A DNA stretch of 64,000 nt from Oceanospirillaceae bacterium (GCA_015665455.1 JADFAD010000005.1:310001-374000), one strand, 5' to 3'. Positions 40,481 to 50,852 are shown, numbered from the stretch's first letter. Made by a program: numbers and translations. The notes: generated from the sequence alone by a model not told the origin.

Positions 40481-41752
40481 CTATACAACCTCACCCGTTA
40501 CTTCCATTTGAGCTACTTCCGTTTGAACTAATTCCGCTTGAAAATAGGCTTGGCCAAAAATCAGTAGTTCCCGCATATCTTCTATGTTCGTCCGTTGCTC
40601 TAACAAGCTTTGATACCAAGCACCGTCTTTGGTGTCGCCGTACAATACCACGCCCACAATGCAATGATTTTTGATCACCAGTTTTTTATAAACACTGGCG
40701 GAAGGGTCGGAGAAACGAATAATTTCGCATTCTTCATCGCCCTGAAAATTCCCCAAGGAGAAAAGGTTAATGCCAGTGACCTTCAGCTTGGTGGCACTCG
40801 GCAGTGTTTTGTATTCCGCCACGCCGTGGCCGCTTAAGTGGTTGGCGCAGACTTTGGCTTGTTCAAACAAGGGCGCCACTAAACCAAAGGTATCGCCTCG
40901 GTGCTGAATGCACTCGCCCACGGCGTAAACGCTTGGGTCATAGGTTTGTAAGGTATCACTGACCACAATGCCGCGCTCACAATGAACACCCGCTGACTGC
41001 GCCAATTTCATGTTCGGGCGAACACCAATGGCCATGACGAATAAATCACAGGCCAATTGGCTGCCATCACCAAATCGAACCGCCGAAACGTGGCCGTTAC
41101 CGTCGTCAATCAACATCTTGGTATCGGCCGGCATTTTAAAATGCACGCCGCGCTTCTCCAGTTCGAGCTGAAGTAAGTGGCCCGCTGTGCCGTCCAGCTG
41201 TCGGTTCAGAAGCACTGCATTACTGTGCACCACCGTCACGTGCATGCCCCGCTGGGCTAACCCGTTTGCGGCTTCCAGCCCCAATAAACCGCCGCCCAAG
41301 ACCACAGCATGTTGTTTGGTTTCGCTGTAGCTCAGCATTTTGTTTACATCGTAGATGTCTCGAAAAGCAATGACGCCTTCAAGGTCATTCCCTGGAATGG
41401 GAAGAATAAAGGGGTTCGAACCGGTGGCAATCAGCAAGCGATCATAGGCGGCCTCGGTGCCGTCTTTCGCGGTCACCACTTTCAGCTGTCGATCAATGTC
41501 CACCACGGCCTTTTCTGGGCCTGCATGTAAGGTAATGTTGTTATCTTGATACCACTGACGATCATTAATGATGATGTCTTCGATGGACTTTTCCCCGCAC
41601 AGCACCGGAGAAAGCATGATTCGATTGTAGTTACCGTAAGGTTCGGCGCCAAAAACAGTAATGCTGAATTTATCTGGCGCAGCACTTAACAATTCTTCAA
41701 CGGCTTTCATTCCTGCCATGCCATTGCCGATAACCACCAGCTTTTGTGTCAT
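40481..41752 (-). CDS. nasC: FAD/NAD(P)-dependent oxidoreductase, nitrate reductase electron-transfer subunit (NasC-like)
   Basis: A 423-residue pyridine nucleotide-disulfide type flavoprotein with two Rossmann motifs: VVIGNGMAGMKAVEEL (FAD) and VVLGGGLLGLEAANGL (NAD). It resembles the N-terminal part of NirB and Klebsiella NasC and passes electrons from NAD(P)H to NasA. The BFD domain of NirB-type proteins is absent here and present at the end of NasA instead. The C-terminus has a short repetitive acidic tail (LVQTEVAQMEVTGEVV). GGAG precedes the ATG. Symbol by analogy; some genomes call it nasB. Confidence 0.85.
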   Translation of the reverse strand: MTQKLVVIGNGMAGMKAVEELLSAAPDKFSITVFGAEPYGNYNRIMLSPVLCGEKSIEDIIINDRQWYQDNNITLHAGPEKAVVDIDRQLKVVTAKDGTEAAYDRLLIATGSNPFILPIPGNDLEGVIAFRDIYDVNKMLSYSETKQHAVVLGGGLLGLEAANGLAQRGMHVTVVHSNAVLLNRQLDGTAGHLLQLELEKRGVHFKMPADTKMLIDDGNGHVSAVRFGDGSQLACDLFVMAIGVRPNMKLAQSAGVHCERGIVVSDTLQTYDPSVYAVGECIQHRGDTFGLVAPLFEQAKVCANHLSGHGVAEYKTLPSATKLKVTGINLFSLGNFQGDEECEIIRFSDPSASVYKKLVIKNHCIVGVVLYGDTKDGAWYQSLLEQRTNIEDMRELLIFGQAYFQAELVQTEVAQMEVTGEVV

Positions 41753-41969
41753 TCTCTAACTCCATTAAACCTGACTCGATTCAGATCATTACCGCTTTAG
41801 TCTTTCTTTTCAGCAATTTACATACCATCGACCGTTAAAACAGAAGATCGCCACCCAACACTCATGCGGGCTAAGGAATCCTCTGCTGATCCTTTAAATT
41901 TTAACACATGCCAGAGCAAACCAAAGAGTATTTCGCACCACACAAGGGCATTCTATATGCTCTAATTGG
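41753..41969. promoter_or_regulatory. Likely nas operon promoter region
   Basis: A 217-base gap ahead of the NasC-like gene. Both flanking genes are on the minus strand. A run TTTTAACACATG and other AT-rich words are present. I found no convincing NtrC or NasT/antitermination structure. Confidence 0.3.
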
Positions 41970-43880
41970 CTATAGCGGTTTATTTGAAATCCAACGAATC
42001 TGATAAGGCGTCATCGCGAGTCGATCGTTTATGTTCACTATCGGTTCATCGGAGATAAGATCACACCAATCGTCTAAGTCAATTAAGTTAATCTCTGATA
42101 AACACAGGGTTTGTGGTTGATCCGAAATATTAAAAATACAGAAGATGCTTTGGCTACGGTCTAAGCTTTGACGCCAAAAGCCAAACAACGCATCGCCTAA
42201 GTGCAAGGTAAACTGAGTCGCATTCGGGTGAAAGGCCGATTGCTGAGTTCTTATCTTCAGCAGCTGAGACAACGCACTAAATACTTTCGCGTGCTCAGAA
42301 TGGGGCTCACTTAATCGCTGTTGAAGTTGGGAGTAATCCCAACGATGTCGGTTGATGGATCGGTTATGGTTTGTGTGCTTCAGCTTCTCATAATCATTGC
42401 GGGTGCCCAGTAAGCTGTGAATGTACAAACCCGGAATGCCTTCTAACGCGAACATGATGCCATGAGCACACACAAAACGCGCAATCGCCCATCGGTCTGG
42501 CCCCTTTGTTGTGCCTTGCAGAGCATCAAATAACGCAATGTTTATTTCATACGGTTTATTCTTACCGTTGTCCAACGCACGCATGGAGACTCGACCGCCA
42601 AAGCTTTGCATGGTACTGACCAATGCATTCAGCTCCTCTTCATTCAATAAACCTTCGGCGGGCCTTAAGCCAATGCCGTCGTGCGATGCAATGAAGTTAA
42701 AATACGCGGTGCCCTGCTGGGCAGGCGGCATGCTCATCATCCATTGCTTTAAGTGTTTGCAGCTGCCCGTTACCAAGGTATTGACCAGCAAAGGCGGTAA
42801 TGAAAAGTTATACACGCAATGAGCTTCGTTGCCGTTTCCAAAATACGCCAAGTTTTCGCGATTGGGAATGTTGGTTTCGGTGATGATGACGGCATCCGGT
42901 TGCGCATATTCAATCAGGGTTCTTAACAATCGGACGATCTCATGAGTTTCTTCAAGGTTGAGACATGATGTGCCTGCTTTCTTCCAGAGAAACGCCACTG
43001 CATCCAATCGGAACAGTTTCACGCCGTTATCCAAGTACAAACGAATGATCCACACAAACTCCAACAACACCTTTGGGTTTCTGAAATCAAAATCCACCTG
43101 ATCATGACTGAAGGTGCACCAAACCTGTTTTATCCCATCGACTGTTTTTGTAGCCCGTAATAACGAAGACGTTCTGGGGCGCACAACGTTGGACACATCT
43201 TCCGAAGCGTCGCACGTATAAAAGAAGTCATGGCCCGGCCCTTCGCCTTTAATGAAGTTATCAAACCAGACACTTCGGCTGGAACAATGGTTAATGACCA
43301 AATCCGCCATGACTCGATAATCGTCTGCGATGGCGTTGATTTCAGGCCACCCGCCCAGCGATTCATTCACGGCCGAATAGTTTATGACGGCAAAGCCATC
43401 GTCCGAGCTGTAGGGGTAAAATGGCAGTAGATGAACGCTGTTAATTGTTTCTTTGCAGTAGTCGTCTAAGAAACGTTTGAGCGTGACTAAGGGTTTTTGT
43501 TGCAGACCCCGCTTGTCATTGAGGCCCTTTGTATTCTTTATTTCACTCTCTAATTCATTCTTTGTTTCTCTATCTAGCGCACGTTCTATCTTACTCTCTA
43601 AATCTGCGTCCAGAGCCATAGGTTTAACATCCGCCGCTGGTTTTTGAACCAAACTGTCGCCGTAGGTGATTAATACGGCATCTTGCTCCGTCCAATGATT
43701 TTGATTGGCCGGCGACGGTCGGCTTTCAAATTCATGGGGAGCATTATGGGTTTCATACAGCCCCATCGCTGCCATCAGCGTCGAAGCGATGCCCTGATAA
43801 TCTTGCACCGCGTCTATGTCGTTATAAATAAAACTTAACTGCTGTTCGAGTTTAAACCGCAACGCGTTCAGATCATTCAT
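41970..43880 (-). CDS. GH13_18 sugar phosphorylase, probably glucosylglycerate phosphorylase
   Basis: A 636-residue enzyme of the sucrose/glucosylglycerate phosphorylase group. Nucleophile Asp293 in [11 protein letters not shown] and acid/base Glu335 in IITETNIP are present, with [21 protein letters not shown] and [16 protein letters not shown] as further marks. Next to glucosylglycerate genes, its likely role is phosphorolysis of glucosylglycerate to glucose 1-phosphate and D-glycerate. A charged, Glu/Lys-rich stretch at about 78-128 ([20 protein letters not shown]) is longer than I expect for the family. It starts three bases after the synthase stop. Confidence 0.85.
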   Translation of the reverse strand: MNDLNALRFKLEQQLSFIYNDIDAVQDYQGIASTLMAAMGLYETHNAPHEFESRPSPANQNHWTEQDAVLITYGDSLVQKPAADVKPMALDADLESKIERALDRETKNELESEIKNTKGLNDKRGLQQKPLVTLKRFLDDYCKETINSVHLLPFYPYSSDDGFAVINYSAVNESLGGWPEINAIADDYRVMADLVINHCSSRSVWFDNFIKGEGPGHDFFYTCDASEDVSNVVRPRTSSLLRATKTVDGIKQVWCTFSHDQVDFDFRNPKVLLEFVWIIRLYLDNGVKLFRLDAVAFLWKKAGTSCLNLEETHEIVRLLRTLIEYAQPDAVIITETNIPNRENLAYFGNGNEAHCVYNFSLPPLLVNTLVTGSCKHLKQWMMSMPPAQQGTAYFNFIASHDGIGLRPAEGLLNEEELNALVSTMQSFGGRVSMRALDNGKNKPYEINIALFDALQGTTKGPDRWAIARFVCAHGIMFALEGIPGLYIHSLLGTRNDYEKLKHTNHNRSINRHRWDYSQLQQRLSEPHSEHAKVFSALSQLLKIRTQQSAFHPNATQFTLHLGDALFGFWRQSLDRSQSIFCIFNISDQPQTLCLSEINLIDLDDWCDLISDEPIVNINDRLAMTPYQIRWISNKPL

Positions 43881-43883
43881 AGG

Positions 43884-45110
43884 TCACCCTTCGGAAAATT
43901 CTTGGTTATCCAACTCCACCGCTTCTTTTAAACGTTCAAGCACGTCAGGCATGGCACTGACTACGCGGTTCCAACTTGGGATGAAAGGCCGTTCCATCGG
44001 TCGTTCTAAGAAGTGCTGCCCCGCTTTCATGATGTTTTCAGCAAACATCTCCACGGCTTTTTCTTCTTGGTGAATGTCCAGTTTTAACCCGTTCATCACG
44101 GCATCGTTGTGGTAGGTTTCGACAAAATCCAACGCGATTCGGTAGTACGTCGCCTTCAACGATCGGAACGTCTCCGTGGTAAAGGTTTCACCTTGCGTCG
44201 CCAATTTACGGAACAGCGCTTTGGTGATGTCGATCGACATCTTGGATAGCCCCCCTTGGTCATCTTCGATCGATAAGTTCTGGTGCTTGTGATCGTAAGT
44301 CTTGGCAATGTCCACCTGACACAAACGGTTGTGCGCATAGTTGCGATACATTTCTGAAAGCACACCGATTTCCAATCCCCAATCGCTTGGAATGCGGATG
44401 TCGTGCAGCACATCCTTACGGAATGAAAATTCACCGGCCAACGGGTATCTAAAGCTGTCCATGTATTCCAAGTAATCTCGATAGCCCACCACCCGCTTAA
44501 AAGAACGCAGTAAAGGCGTCACCAGTAACCGAGAAACGCGACCGTTCATTTTTCCATCGGCCACGCGTGCGTAAAACCCTTTACAGAATTCATAATTAAA
44601 CCGAGGGTTTGCCACGGGATAAATCAATCTCGCCAAGAGCTCTTTTTCGTAGGTCACGATGTCACAATCGTGCAACGCCACCGATTCGGCCTTCCCTGAA
44701 GCCAAGGTGTACCCCATGCAATACCAAACATTGCGGCCTTTCCCCATTTCTTTCGGGGCAACGCCCAGTTCCATAAGTTCGGCATCCAAGGCTTTTAAAC
44801 GCGGGCCGTCATTCCACAACACTCGGTGATGTTGTGGTAGATCCCCAAAGAATTTCAACGCATGGCGATATTGGGCTTCATCGGCACGGTCTAAACCGAT
44901 CACAATCTCGGAGAGGTAGGGAACCTCCTTAAGATGGCCAATGATGTTGGGCAACGCCTCGCCTTCCAGTTCAGAAAATAAAGACGGTAAAATCAGTGAC
45001 ATGGGGCGATTTTTTGAAAACTCCACCAGCTCTGCTTCTAAGTCTTCGTGAGTGCGCTCAGATAAGTTATGTAACGTGGTAATAATTCCATTCTGATAAA
45101 AATCGGCCAT
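43884..45110 (-). CDS. gpgS: Glucosyl-3-phosphoglycerate synthase (GT81)
   Basis: A 408-residue retaining glycosyltransferase. The DxD-like metal motif is HDCDIVTY (about residues 147-154), and the family phrases EMGKGRNVWYCMGYTLA and FRYPLAGEFSFRKDVL are present. It makes glucosyl-3-phosphoglycerate from an NDP-glucose and 3-phosphoglycerate, the first step to the compatible solute glucosylglycerate. I start at ATG 45110, four codons after a GTG at 45122, because GAGG lies at the right distance from it. It is third in the minus-strand run. Confidence 0.9.
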   Translation of the reverse strand: MADFYQNGIITTLHNLSERTHEDLEAELVEFSKNRPMSLILPSLFSELEGEALPNIIGHLKEVPYLSEIVIGLDRADEAQYRHALKFFGDLPQHHRVLWNDGPRLKALDAELMELGVAPKEMGKGRNVWYCMGYTLASGKAESVALHDCDIVTYEKELLARLIYPVANPRFNYEFCKGFYARVADGKMNGRVSRLLVTPLLRSFKRVVGYRDYLEYMDSFRYPLAGEFSFRKDVLHDIRIPSDWGLEIGVLSEMYRNYAHNRLCQVDIAKTYDHKHQNLSIEDDQGGLSKMSIDITKALFRKLATQGETFTTETFRSLKATYYRIALDFVETYHNDAVMNGLKLDIHQEEKAVEMFAENIMKAGQHFLERPMERPFIPSWNRVVSAMPDVLERLKEAVELDNQEFSEG

Positions 45111-45223
45111 AAGTAACCTCACATAAAGAAATGCGTGTAAGTGAAAAAGATGAATGTGTGTTTTTTAATTTGAGTTCAGCGATTCAAATTAAAGGGTGCG
45201 GTCATTGCGTCAGGGATCGGCCA

Positions 45224-46051
45224 TTACGTCATGCCTACCTTTAAGTAACGTTCAAGCGATTCGCTCCAACCTTCCGGTCCAGGCAAACGGCTGTTTATCA
45301 CTGAACTGTTCGACGTTAATCTGGGTCGATGTTTCGTCGGAGATTGAATGATGATGGGCTGATCACAGGCTTCGAGCATGGCCAAATCGTTATGGCTGTC
45401 CCCCAAGGCAACGGTTGTTATTGCGCGGTCAGGCCATTGTTGTTGGTAGGTCTGCGTGAGCCAAGTTAGGGCCTTCCCTTTATCACTGCCGTTACTGATG
45501 TGAAGAAAACGCCCTCCCTCGATCACCCACATGCCATGTTCTGCAAGCATGGTTTTGAATTCAGTTTTCTTGGCTTCGGAACCCGTCCAAAGCACGGGCT
45601 CGCTGAACTCTCGATCATTGGCTAAGGCTGCTGCGTCTGGTGATAACCCAGTATGTTGCACGATGGACGCCTCGCCCATTTTTGAGAAGTAGGTGAAATC
45701 CCCTCGAAACGAATGCGCCAGCGATTCTAATAATTGAACCCAGAACAAGCGCACAGGCGAGAACGATCGAACCCAAAAGTCGCCCACATTCTCGGTCTCT
45801 TCGGGTTGTGTTGAGAAATAACCCTTGGGAATGAATACCGCTGCACCGTTTTCAGTCACAAAGGGGTGCTGATTGTTAAGCGCCACCCGCAATGCTAATA
45901 ATTCGGCGCGGGTTTTACTGGTGATAGGGATGACAGGAATAGCAAGCTTTTCAAGGGTTTCCAACATCGGTTGAGCGGCATCAAAACGGTAGGTGTGATG
46001 ATCAAGCAGCGTTCCGTCCAGGTCGGTAAAAATCAAAAATTGCTGTTTCAT
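45224..46051 (-). CDS. HAD-family glucosyl/mannosyl-3-phosphoglycerate phosphatase
   Basis: A 275-residue HAD phosphatase of the MpgP type: nucleophile FTDLDGTLLDH (Asp10, Asp12), ITSKTRAEL (motif II), and LGDSHNDLAMLE (motif IV). The phrase FVTENGAAVFIPKGYF is the family's mark. In this neighbourhood it should dephosphorylate glucosyl-3-phosphoglycerate to glucosylglycerate (GpgP role). The start overlaps the glycerate kinase stop by four bases (ATGA at 46048-46051). Confidence 0.87.
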   Translation of the reverse strand: MKQQFLIFTDLDGTLLDHHTYRFDAAQPMLETLEKLAIPVIPITSKTRAELLALRVALNNQHPFVTENGAAVFIPKGYFSTQPEETENVGDFWVRSFSPVRLFWVQLLESLAHSFRGDFTYFSKMGEASIVQHTGLSPDAAALANDREFSEPVLWTGSEAKKTEFKTMLAEHGMWVIEGGRFLHISNGSDKGKALTWLTQTYQQQWPDRAITTVALGDSHNDLAMLEACDQPIIIQSPTKHRPRLTSNSSVINSRLPGPEGWSESLERYLKVGMT

Positions 46052-47025
46052 AGGGCAGAAACCTCTCTGATCGAAGTAAACGCTTTTTTAGTCTTCACAG
46101 CCTCAATCTCTCGATCACGATTCAACTGCCAAACAACGTCTGCGCGTGAAGGCAGCTCCGTCAGCACATGTTCGGTTAATCGTTGGTAATGCTGGATAAA
46201 CACCGAAATATCTTCTGCGCTCATTACGCCACTGGTGCCTGTGGATAACGTTTCCTCCGTTGATGTCAGCTTCGACATCAGCTTCTGCTCTTGTTCCAAT
46301 CGCCATTGGTGAACGCAATCAAACGAAGGCGCTTTCAACATCAACCAAGCATCCATCATTGGATACAAAGGTTCATAACGCTTCAGCAGGCTTTCATTCA
46401 CGTAATGCCGCCACTCACAATATGGGTCTTGCTCCGATTCAAGGGCGTTCACGGGCTCAGCCAATTGAGAGACGGGTTGATGATTCGCGCCCCAGCACCA
46501 CCCTTCAATCACGACAATATCGACGGGGGCACGAACAGAAAGGGCATTCATGACAGGCGCATTCATGACAGGCGCATTGATCGAGACCCATTCGTCTTGA
46601 GGCTCAAGATCGTCCGTCGCTTTATTAAACTTAGGAATTAAAAACCGCGATTCGCCACGAGCCAGCTTTGACAAGACGGATTTGGCCAACGCCATATCGT
46701 GGGTACCAGGCACCCCCCGAGTCTTTAATAATGGATGAACGTTGTCAGCCAATTGCTCGCGATGCTGTTTAGAGTAATAAAAGTCATCAAGCGATATGCT
46801 GATGGCATTGAGGTTTTGCTGTTCAAACCACGCCGTAAGGTAAGCCGCTAAGGTGGTTTTGCCCGACCCCTGACACCCATTGATGCCCACAAAATAAGGG
46901 CGGGCCAGTTTACGCTGCGCGTTTTGAATATGCGTTGCTACGGGCGTAAAGAACGTATCAATACTTTGCCTATAGCTGCTTGGGAGCTGCTGTTCAGTTA
47001 GAAAGCGTTGAACAAAATCAACCAT
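46048..47025 (-). CDS. D-glycerate 3-kinase-like P-loop kinase
   Basis: A 325-residue kinase with the Walker A motif GINGCQGSGKTTLAAYL and the GLYK/YggC-like features ISLDDFYYSKQHRE, RGVPGTHDMALA, VVIEGWCWG and AWLMLKAPSFDCV. It phosphorylates D-glycerate, recycling the glycerate released from glucosylglycerate into 3-phosphoglycerate. I start at ATG 47025 with GAGGTG upstream; a GTG at 47043 is less likely. A 15-base tandem repeat duplicates APVMN in the middle of the chain (46543-46577). Confidence 0.83.
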   Translation of the reverse strand: MVDFVQRFLTEQQLPSSYRQSIDTFFTPVATHIQNAQRKLARPYFVGINGCQGSGKTTLAAYLTAWFEQQNLNAISISLDDFYYSKQHREQLADNVHPLLKTRGVPGTHDMALAKSVLSKLARGESRFLIPKFNKATDDLEPQDEWVSINAPVMNAPVMNALSVRAPVDIVVIEGWCWGANHQPVSQLAEPVNALESEQDPYCEWRHYVNESLLKRYEPLYPMMDAWLMLKAPSFDCVHQWRLEQEQKLMSKLTSTEETLSTGTSGVMSAEDISVFIQHYQRLTEHVLTELPSRADVVWQLNRDREIEAVKTKKAFTSIREVSAL

Positions 47026-47359
47026 CACTCTGACACCTCGCACTAAGATACATCAATCTATTTAGTATTGATGTTAATAGAGCAGGATGCATACCAATCT
47101 TCTCATGTCCCCCGATATTCGGGGGATGCGAGGATAATTAAAAAGAAAAATAAAATTCAGAAAGGAAGGTGCACCTAAATAAAAAACCAATTGTCATCCA
47201 AACAGTCAGATTGCACCAAATAATCTCAAACGCCCAACAGGGGTACGCCTTATTTTCGAATGCCTAATCGCCGTTTGCACCAAAATATGCTTTTCCTAAT
47301 ACCTAACCATTAGACCAAGCTTAAATATCAAGCGGCCATCATGGAAAGAACCCAATGCA
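47026..47359. promoter_or_regulatory. Gap between RND permease and glucosylglycerate operon
   Basis: 334 bases without a gene. It holds a hairpin TCCCCCGA/TCGGGGGA (47108-47126, TAT loop), about 85 bases before the kinase start, and a direct repeat of TTTGGTGCAA (read on the minus strand). The promoter of the glucosylglycerate operon should be here. Confidence 0.4.
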
Positions 47360-50300
47360 CTAAGTTCGCGCTTCACCCGAAAGGGGCAAATTCTTAGCAT
47401 CAAGCCAACCGGCTTCCCAACTTGAACTCAGTACCTCATCGCTGTACGGGCTGTTTGACTTCTTTTTAGAGCGACTGCCCTCTTCAAAACCTCGCTGATA
47501 CGCGTCTTCCACCGTCTCTGTATTCATCGTCGTGGTATACGCTCGCTGGCCAAGGGCATTGAATGCATTCAGCCATTGATCCAAGAGCAGGTAACTGGCA
47601 GGCACTAGAATTAAGCTAATCAAGGTCGCAAAGAGCACACCAAAGGCAAGCGACACCGCCATCGGTATCAAGAATTGAGCTTGAATGCTCGACTCCAGAA
47701 TCAAGGGCGTTAATCCAGCAAACGTGGTAATCGAGGTCAACAGAATGGGTCTGAAACGCTTTCCTCCGGCGTGGCAAACCGCAGAGAAGATATTGATCCC
47801 TTTCTTCCGTTGTTCATTAATGCTGTCCATGAGCACCAAGTTATCATTCACAACGATGCCGCTCACCGCCACCATCCCAATGAAAGACCACAGCGTGAAC
47901 GCCAAATCCAACAGCATATGACCGATCAACGACCCCAGAACACCAAAAGGAATGGCAAACAACACCAACAAAGGCTGGCTATAAGAAGAGAACAGAATCG
48001 CCATCATAAGGTACATAACGAAAACGGAGATCAGGTAGCCGTTCAACAGGATATCCAAAAAGGTCACGATGCTTTTTTGCTTGCCCGCAGCGCCCCACTT
48101 CATGTCCGGGTATTGCGCGACCAAACCATCAAGGTAATTGCGTTTTAAATCGTTCTGAATGTTGTAGACCGAATTATGGGCCGTATTTACATAGGCACTG
48201 ACGATGACCACCCGCTTGCGATCAAAGCGTCTGATGTTATTCGGCGCTTGCTTATAATGTATGTTCGCTATCGTTGACAGGCTGACATAACGACCTTGGG
48301 AAATGAGCACGGGAAAGTGCTCCAAATACCACATGGAGGCACGTTCTTCTTCAGGCAAACCAAGCCAAACATTGACCTCATCATCGGAGGTTTGAATGGT
48401 CTGAACTTCTTCGCCTTGGAAGGCTCGATTCACTTGCCTCGTGACTTGTTCAAGCGTCAGCCCCAAAGCAATGGCATTGTCTTTGAGCTTTATTTGAACT
48501 TGTTGTTTCTTCTCATTAAGTGAATCGCTGACATCATAAGCACCGTTGTACGAGGTTAGCTTCTCTTTCAATTGTTGAGCGACCAACTCTAAATGCGTTT
48601 GATCGTAGGACGAGAACTCAATGTTGATGTCCGGTTTGGCGGGATTAAGGCTCGAACTGAACGTCAGCTTTGTTGCGCCTTCAATGTCACCAATTAAGTC
48701 TCGCCAACGGTTTAAGATATGCTGCCCGCTGATTTTACGGTCTTGTGAATCAGACAACTCCAGCGTTACCCGAGCTGTGTGATCACGGTTGGGCTTATTA
48801 TCTTGGTTGGAGATTTTAATCTTCGGACCAATCACGGAATAAATATGCTTTATGACGGCCGCATCCCCTTCCGGTGCGTTCTCATTCAACTCTTTGGAGA
48901 GCTGGCCTGCGGCTTCCAGCATGATATTTACAGCATCTTGTGTGTCCTGACGAGGCCCACCTTCTGGAAACGTTACGGATGCATTAACCACTTCCGCATC
49001 AATCGAAATGCCTAACGATATTCTCATCCACCCGGTTGAAAGCAGTGCGATGAAGATGGTGAACACCAAGATGAAACTGACAATCACAAGCCCTTTATTA
49101 TTTAACGCATTCACCAACAAGGGTTGATAGAAATCTTTGTTTATTATGTCTAATTTCCGGCTGAAGGCACTCTGAAAGGCCAGATACATACGCTCTATGG
49201 TTTTAACGTGTTTAACGTCAGAAGACCCCGTATCAGCCATGGCCGATTTAGATGAAGCTTGTTTGATGACGTTACTGGTGGAATGGCTAGTCGAATGACT
49301 GCTGTCAGGCGCGCTTCGAGATAAATGCGCAGGTAAAATATAAATCGACTCCAAGAGCGAAAAAATCAATATACAAATCACAATAATCGGGATGGCCTGC
49401 ATGAGCTTACCTTCTGGCCCAGGTAAGAACAGCAACGGCAAAAACGCAACAATCGTCGTCACAACGGCAAATAAGATCGGCTTATACACATCAAACACAC
49501 CCGCCAGTGCGCCCTCAGTTCCGTATTTACCTTGCTGATTCTGGCTGTGAATTGATTCGCCCACGATCACCGCATCATCGACCACAACACCTAACACCAA
49601 AATAAACGCAAACAATGAAATGATGTTGATGGATACGTCGAACGAAGGCATCAACAGTAAACTACCAAAGAACGAAAAGGGAATGCCGATGCTCACCCAG
49701 AGAGATAAACGAAAGTTCAAGAACAGAACAAGAATAATAAAGAGTAAAAATAAACCACTTAACGCATTTTCAAGAAGCAGATCTATTCTGCTTTTGAAGT
49801 TTTTGGATTCATCCTGCCAAACGTACAAGTGCATATTATCGGGCAGCTGTTTTTCTCGGATGTAGCCGTTCAGCGCTTCCGCTATGGTCATGATGTTTTG
49901 ATTGCCCACACGATAAACGTCCATCGAGACGGCGGCACGTTGATCAAAACTGGCTTGGCTCATATTGCTGTGTCGGTTGTCTACAATGTCTGCAATATCG
50001 CCTAATCGGACTTCAGCACCTGCGGCATTGGAGGAAATTACAATGCGTCGGTAACCGTCCGCATTTTCTTTTTTACCGTCCGTTATGATCAGCACGTCAC
50101 CGTCGTTGGTTTTTAAAACACCACCCGGTAATTGATTCGATTGTTGACGAATCAAGCGACTGATTTTTGCAAAGCTGATTTGGTACCGTTCAAGGTTGTG
50201 GGCAGGGATATATATTTTTATTTCAGAGTCATTAATGTCTTCCAAATCAATGATGCTGATGTCATCGCTTTCTAGGATTTCTTTACGAATGGTGCGCGCC

Positions 50301-50761
50301 ATCTTGGCCATACTGGGGTAATCGGCCGTACCACTTAAAATCAGCTTACTGACTCGGTTACGCACAATGAGTTCTTTAATGACGGGTTCTTCTGCGTCGC
50401 TGGGCAGCGCGTCGTAATTCTTAAGCCGATTTTTAACAATGCTGAGTATCTCTTTGGTTGAATAGCCATCGGCAACATCCAACGTCATCGAGCACAAACC
50501 TTCGTAAGCAATGGAGGTTAGCTCAAGCGTGCCTTCAATATCATAAATCTGATTTTCAATCGGCTTACAAACGCTGGCCTCAACGGTCTCAACCGATGCA
50601 CCGGACAAAATGGTTTGAATGCCTATCCGTTCCAGCGAAACATTGGGAATCAGTTCTTTACGAATGTCAGGCAGCGTAATGAAGCCCAAGACGAAGACCG
50701 TGAACATAAATAAGTTCGCCGCAACGGGATTATTAGCAAACCAAGAGATTGAACCTTTCAT
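47360..50761 (-). CDS. RND (AcrB/HAE1-like) efflux permease with RMF-like C-terminal tail
   Basis: A 1133-residue RND permease with 12 expected helices. Seen: the start SWFANNPVAANLFMFTVFVLG, GVVVDDAVIVGES in helix 4 (the proton-relay Asp pair), VSGIVVNDNLVLMDSI in helix 10 and FATLISLILVPASYLL at the end. Residues 1079-1133 form an extra soluble tail: AYQRGFEEG, then eight residues, SPY, eight residues, WEAGWLDA. This matches ribosome modulation factor (QRGYQAG...CPY...WLGGWREA) with identical spacing. It is co-transcribed with the adaptor, 91 bases upstream. GGAAGA precedes the start. Confidence 0.9.
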   Translation of the reverse strand: MKGSISWFANNPVAANLFMFTVFVLGFITLPDIRKELIPNVSLERIGIQTILSGASVETVEASVCKPIENQIYDIEGTLELTSIAYEGLCSMTLDVADGYSTKEILSIVKNRLKNYDALPSDAEEPVIKELIVRNRVSKLILSGTADYPSMAKMARTIRKEILESDDISIIDLEDINDSEIKIYIPAHNLERYQISFAKISRLIRQQSNQLPGGVLKTNDGDVLIITDGKKENADGYRRIVISSNAAGAEVRLGDIADIVDNRHSNMSQASFDQRAAVSMDVYRVGNQNIMTIAEALNGYIREKQLPDNMHLYVWQDESKNFKSRIDLLLENALSGLFLLFIILVLFLNFRLSLWVSIGIPFSFFGSLLLMPSFDVSINIISLFAFILVLGVVVDDAVIVGESIHSQNQQGKYGTEGALAGVFDVYKPILFAVVTTIVAFLPLLFLPGPEGKLMQAIPIIVICILIFSLLESIYILPAHLSRSAPDSSHSTSHSTSNVIKQASSKSAMADTGSSDVKHVKTIERMYLAFQSAFSRKLDIINKDFYQPLLVNALNNKGLVIVSFILVFTIFIALLSTGWMRISLGISIDAEVVNASVTFPEGGPRQDTQDAVNIMLEAAGQLSKELNENAPEGDAAVIKHIYSVIGPKIKISNQDNKPNRDHTARVTLELSDSQDRKISGQHILNRWRDLIGDIEGATKLTFSSSLNPAKPDINIEFSSYDQTHLELVAQQLKEKLTSYNGAYDVSDSLNEKKQQVQIKLKDNAIALGLTLEQVTRQVNRAFQGEEVQTIQTSDDEVNVWLGLPEEERASMWYLEHFPVLISQGRYVSLSTIANIHYKQAPNNIRRFDRKRVVIVSAYVNTAHNSVYNIQNDLKRNYLDGLVAQYPDMKWGAAGKQKSIVTFLDILLNGYLISVFVMYLMMAILFSSYSQPLLVLFAIPFGVLGSLIGHMLLDLAFTLWSFIGMVAVSGIVVNDNLVLMDSINEQRKKGINIFSAVCHAGGKRFRPILLTSITTFAGLTPLILESSIQAQFLIPMAVSLAFGVLFATLISLILVPASYLLLDQWLNAFNALGQRAYTTTMNTETVEDAYQRGFEEGSRSKKKSNSPYSDEVLSSSWEAGWLDAKNLPLSGEART

Positions 50762-50852
50762 CTATGGGTCTTCCCTAAATCCGCAGGCCAAAGCCCCCTT
50801 ACTTGAAACAAAATAAAGCCACAGATCAAAGCGCTGTTTATTGCAAGCTTCA

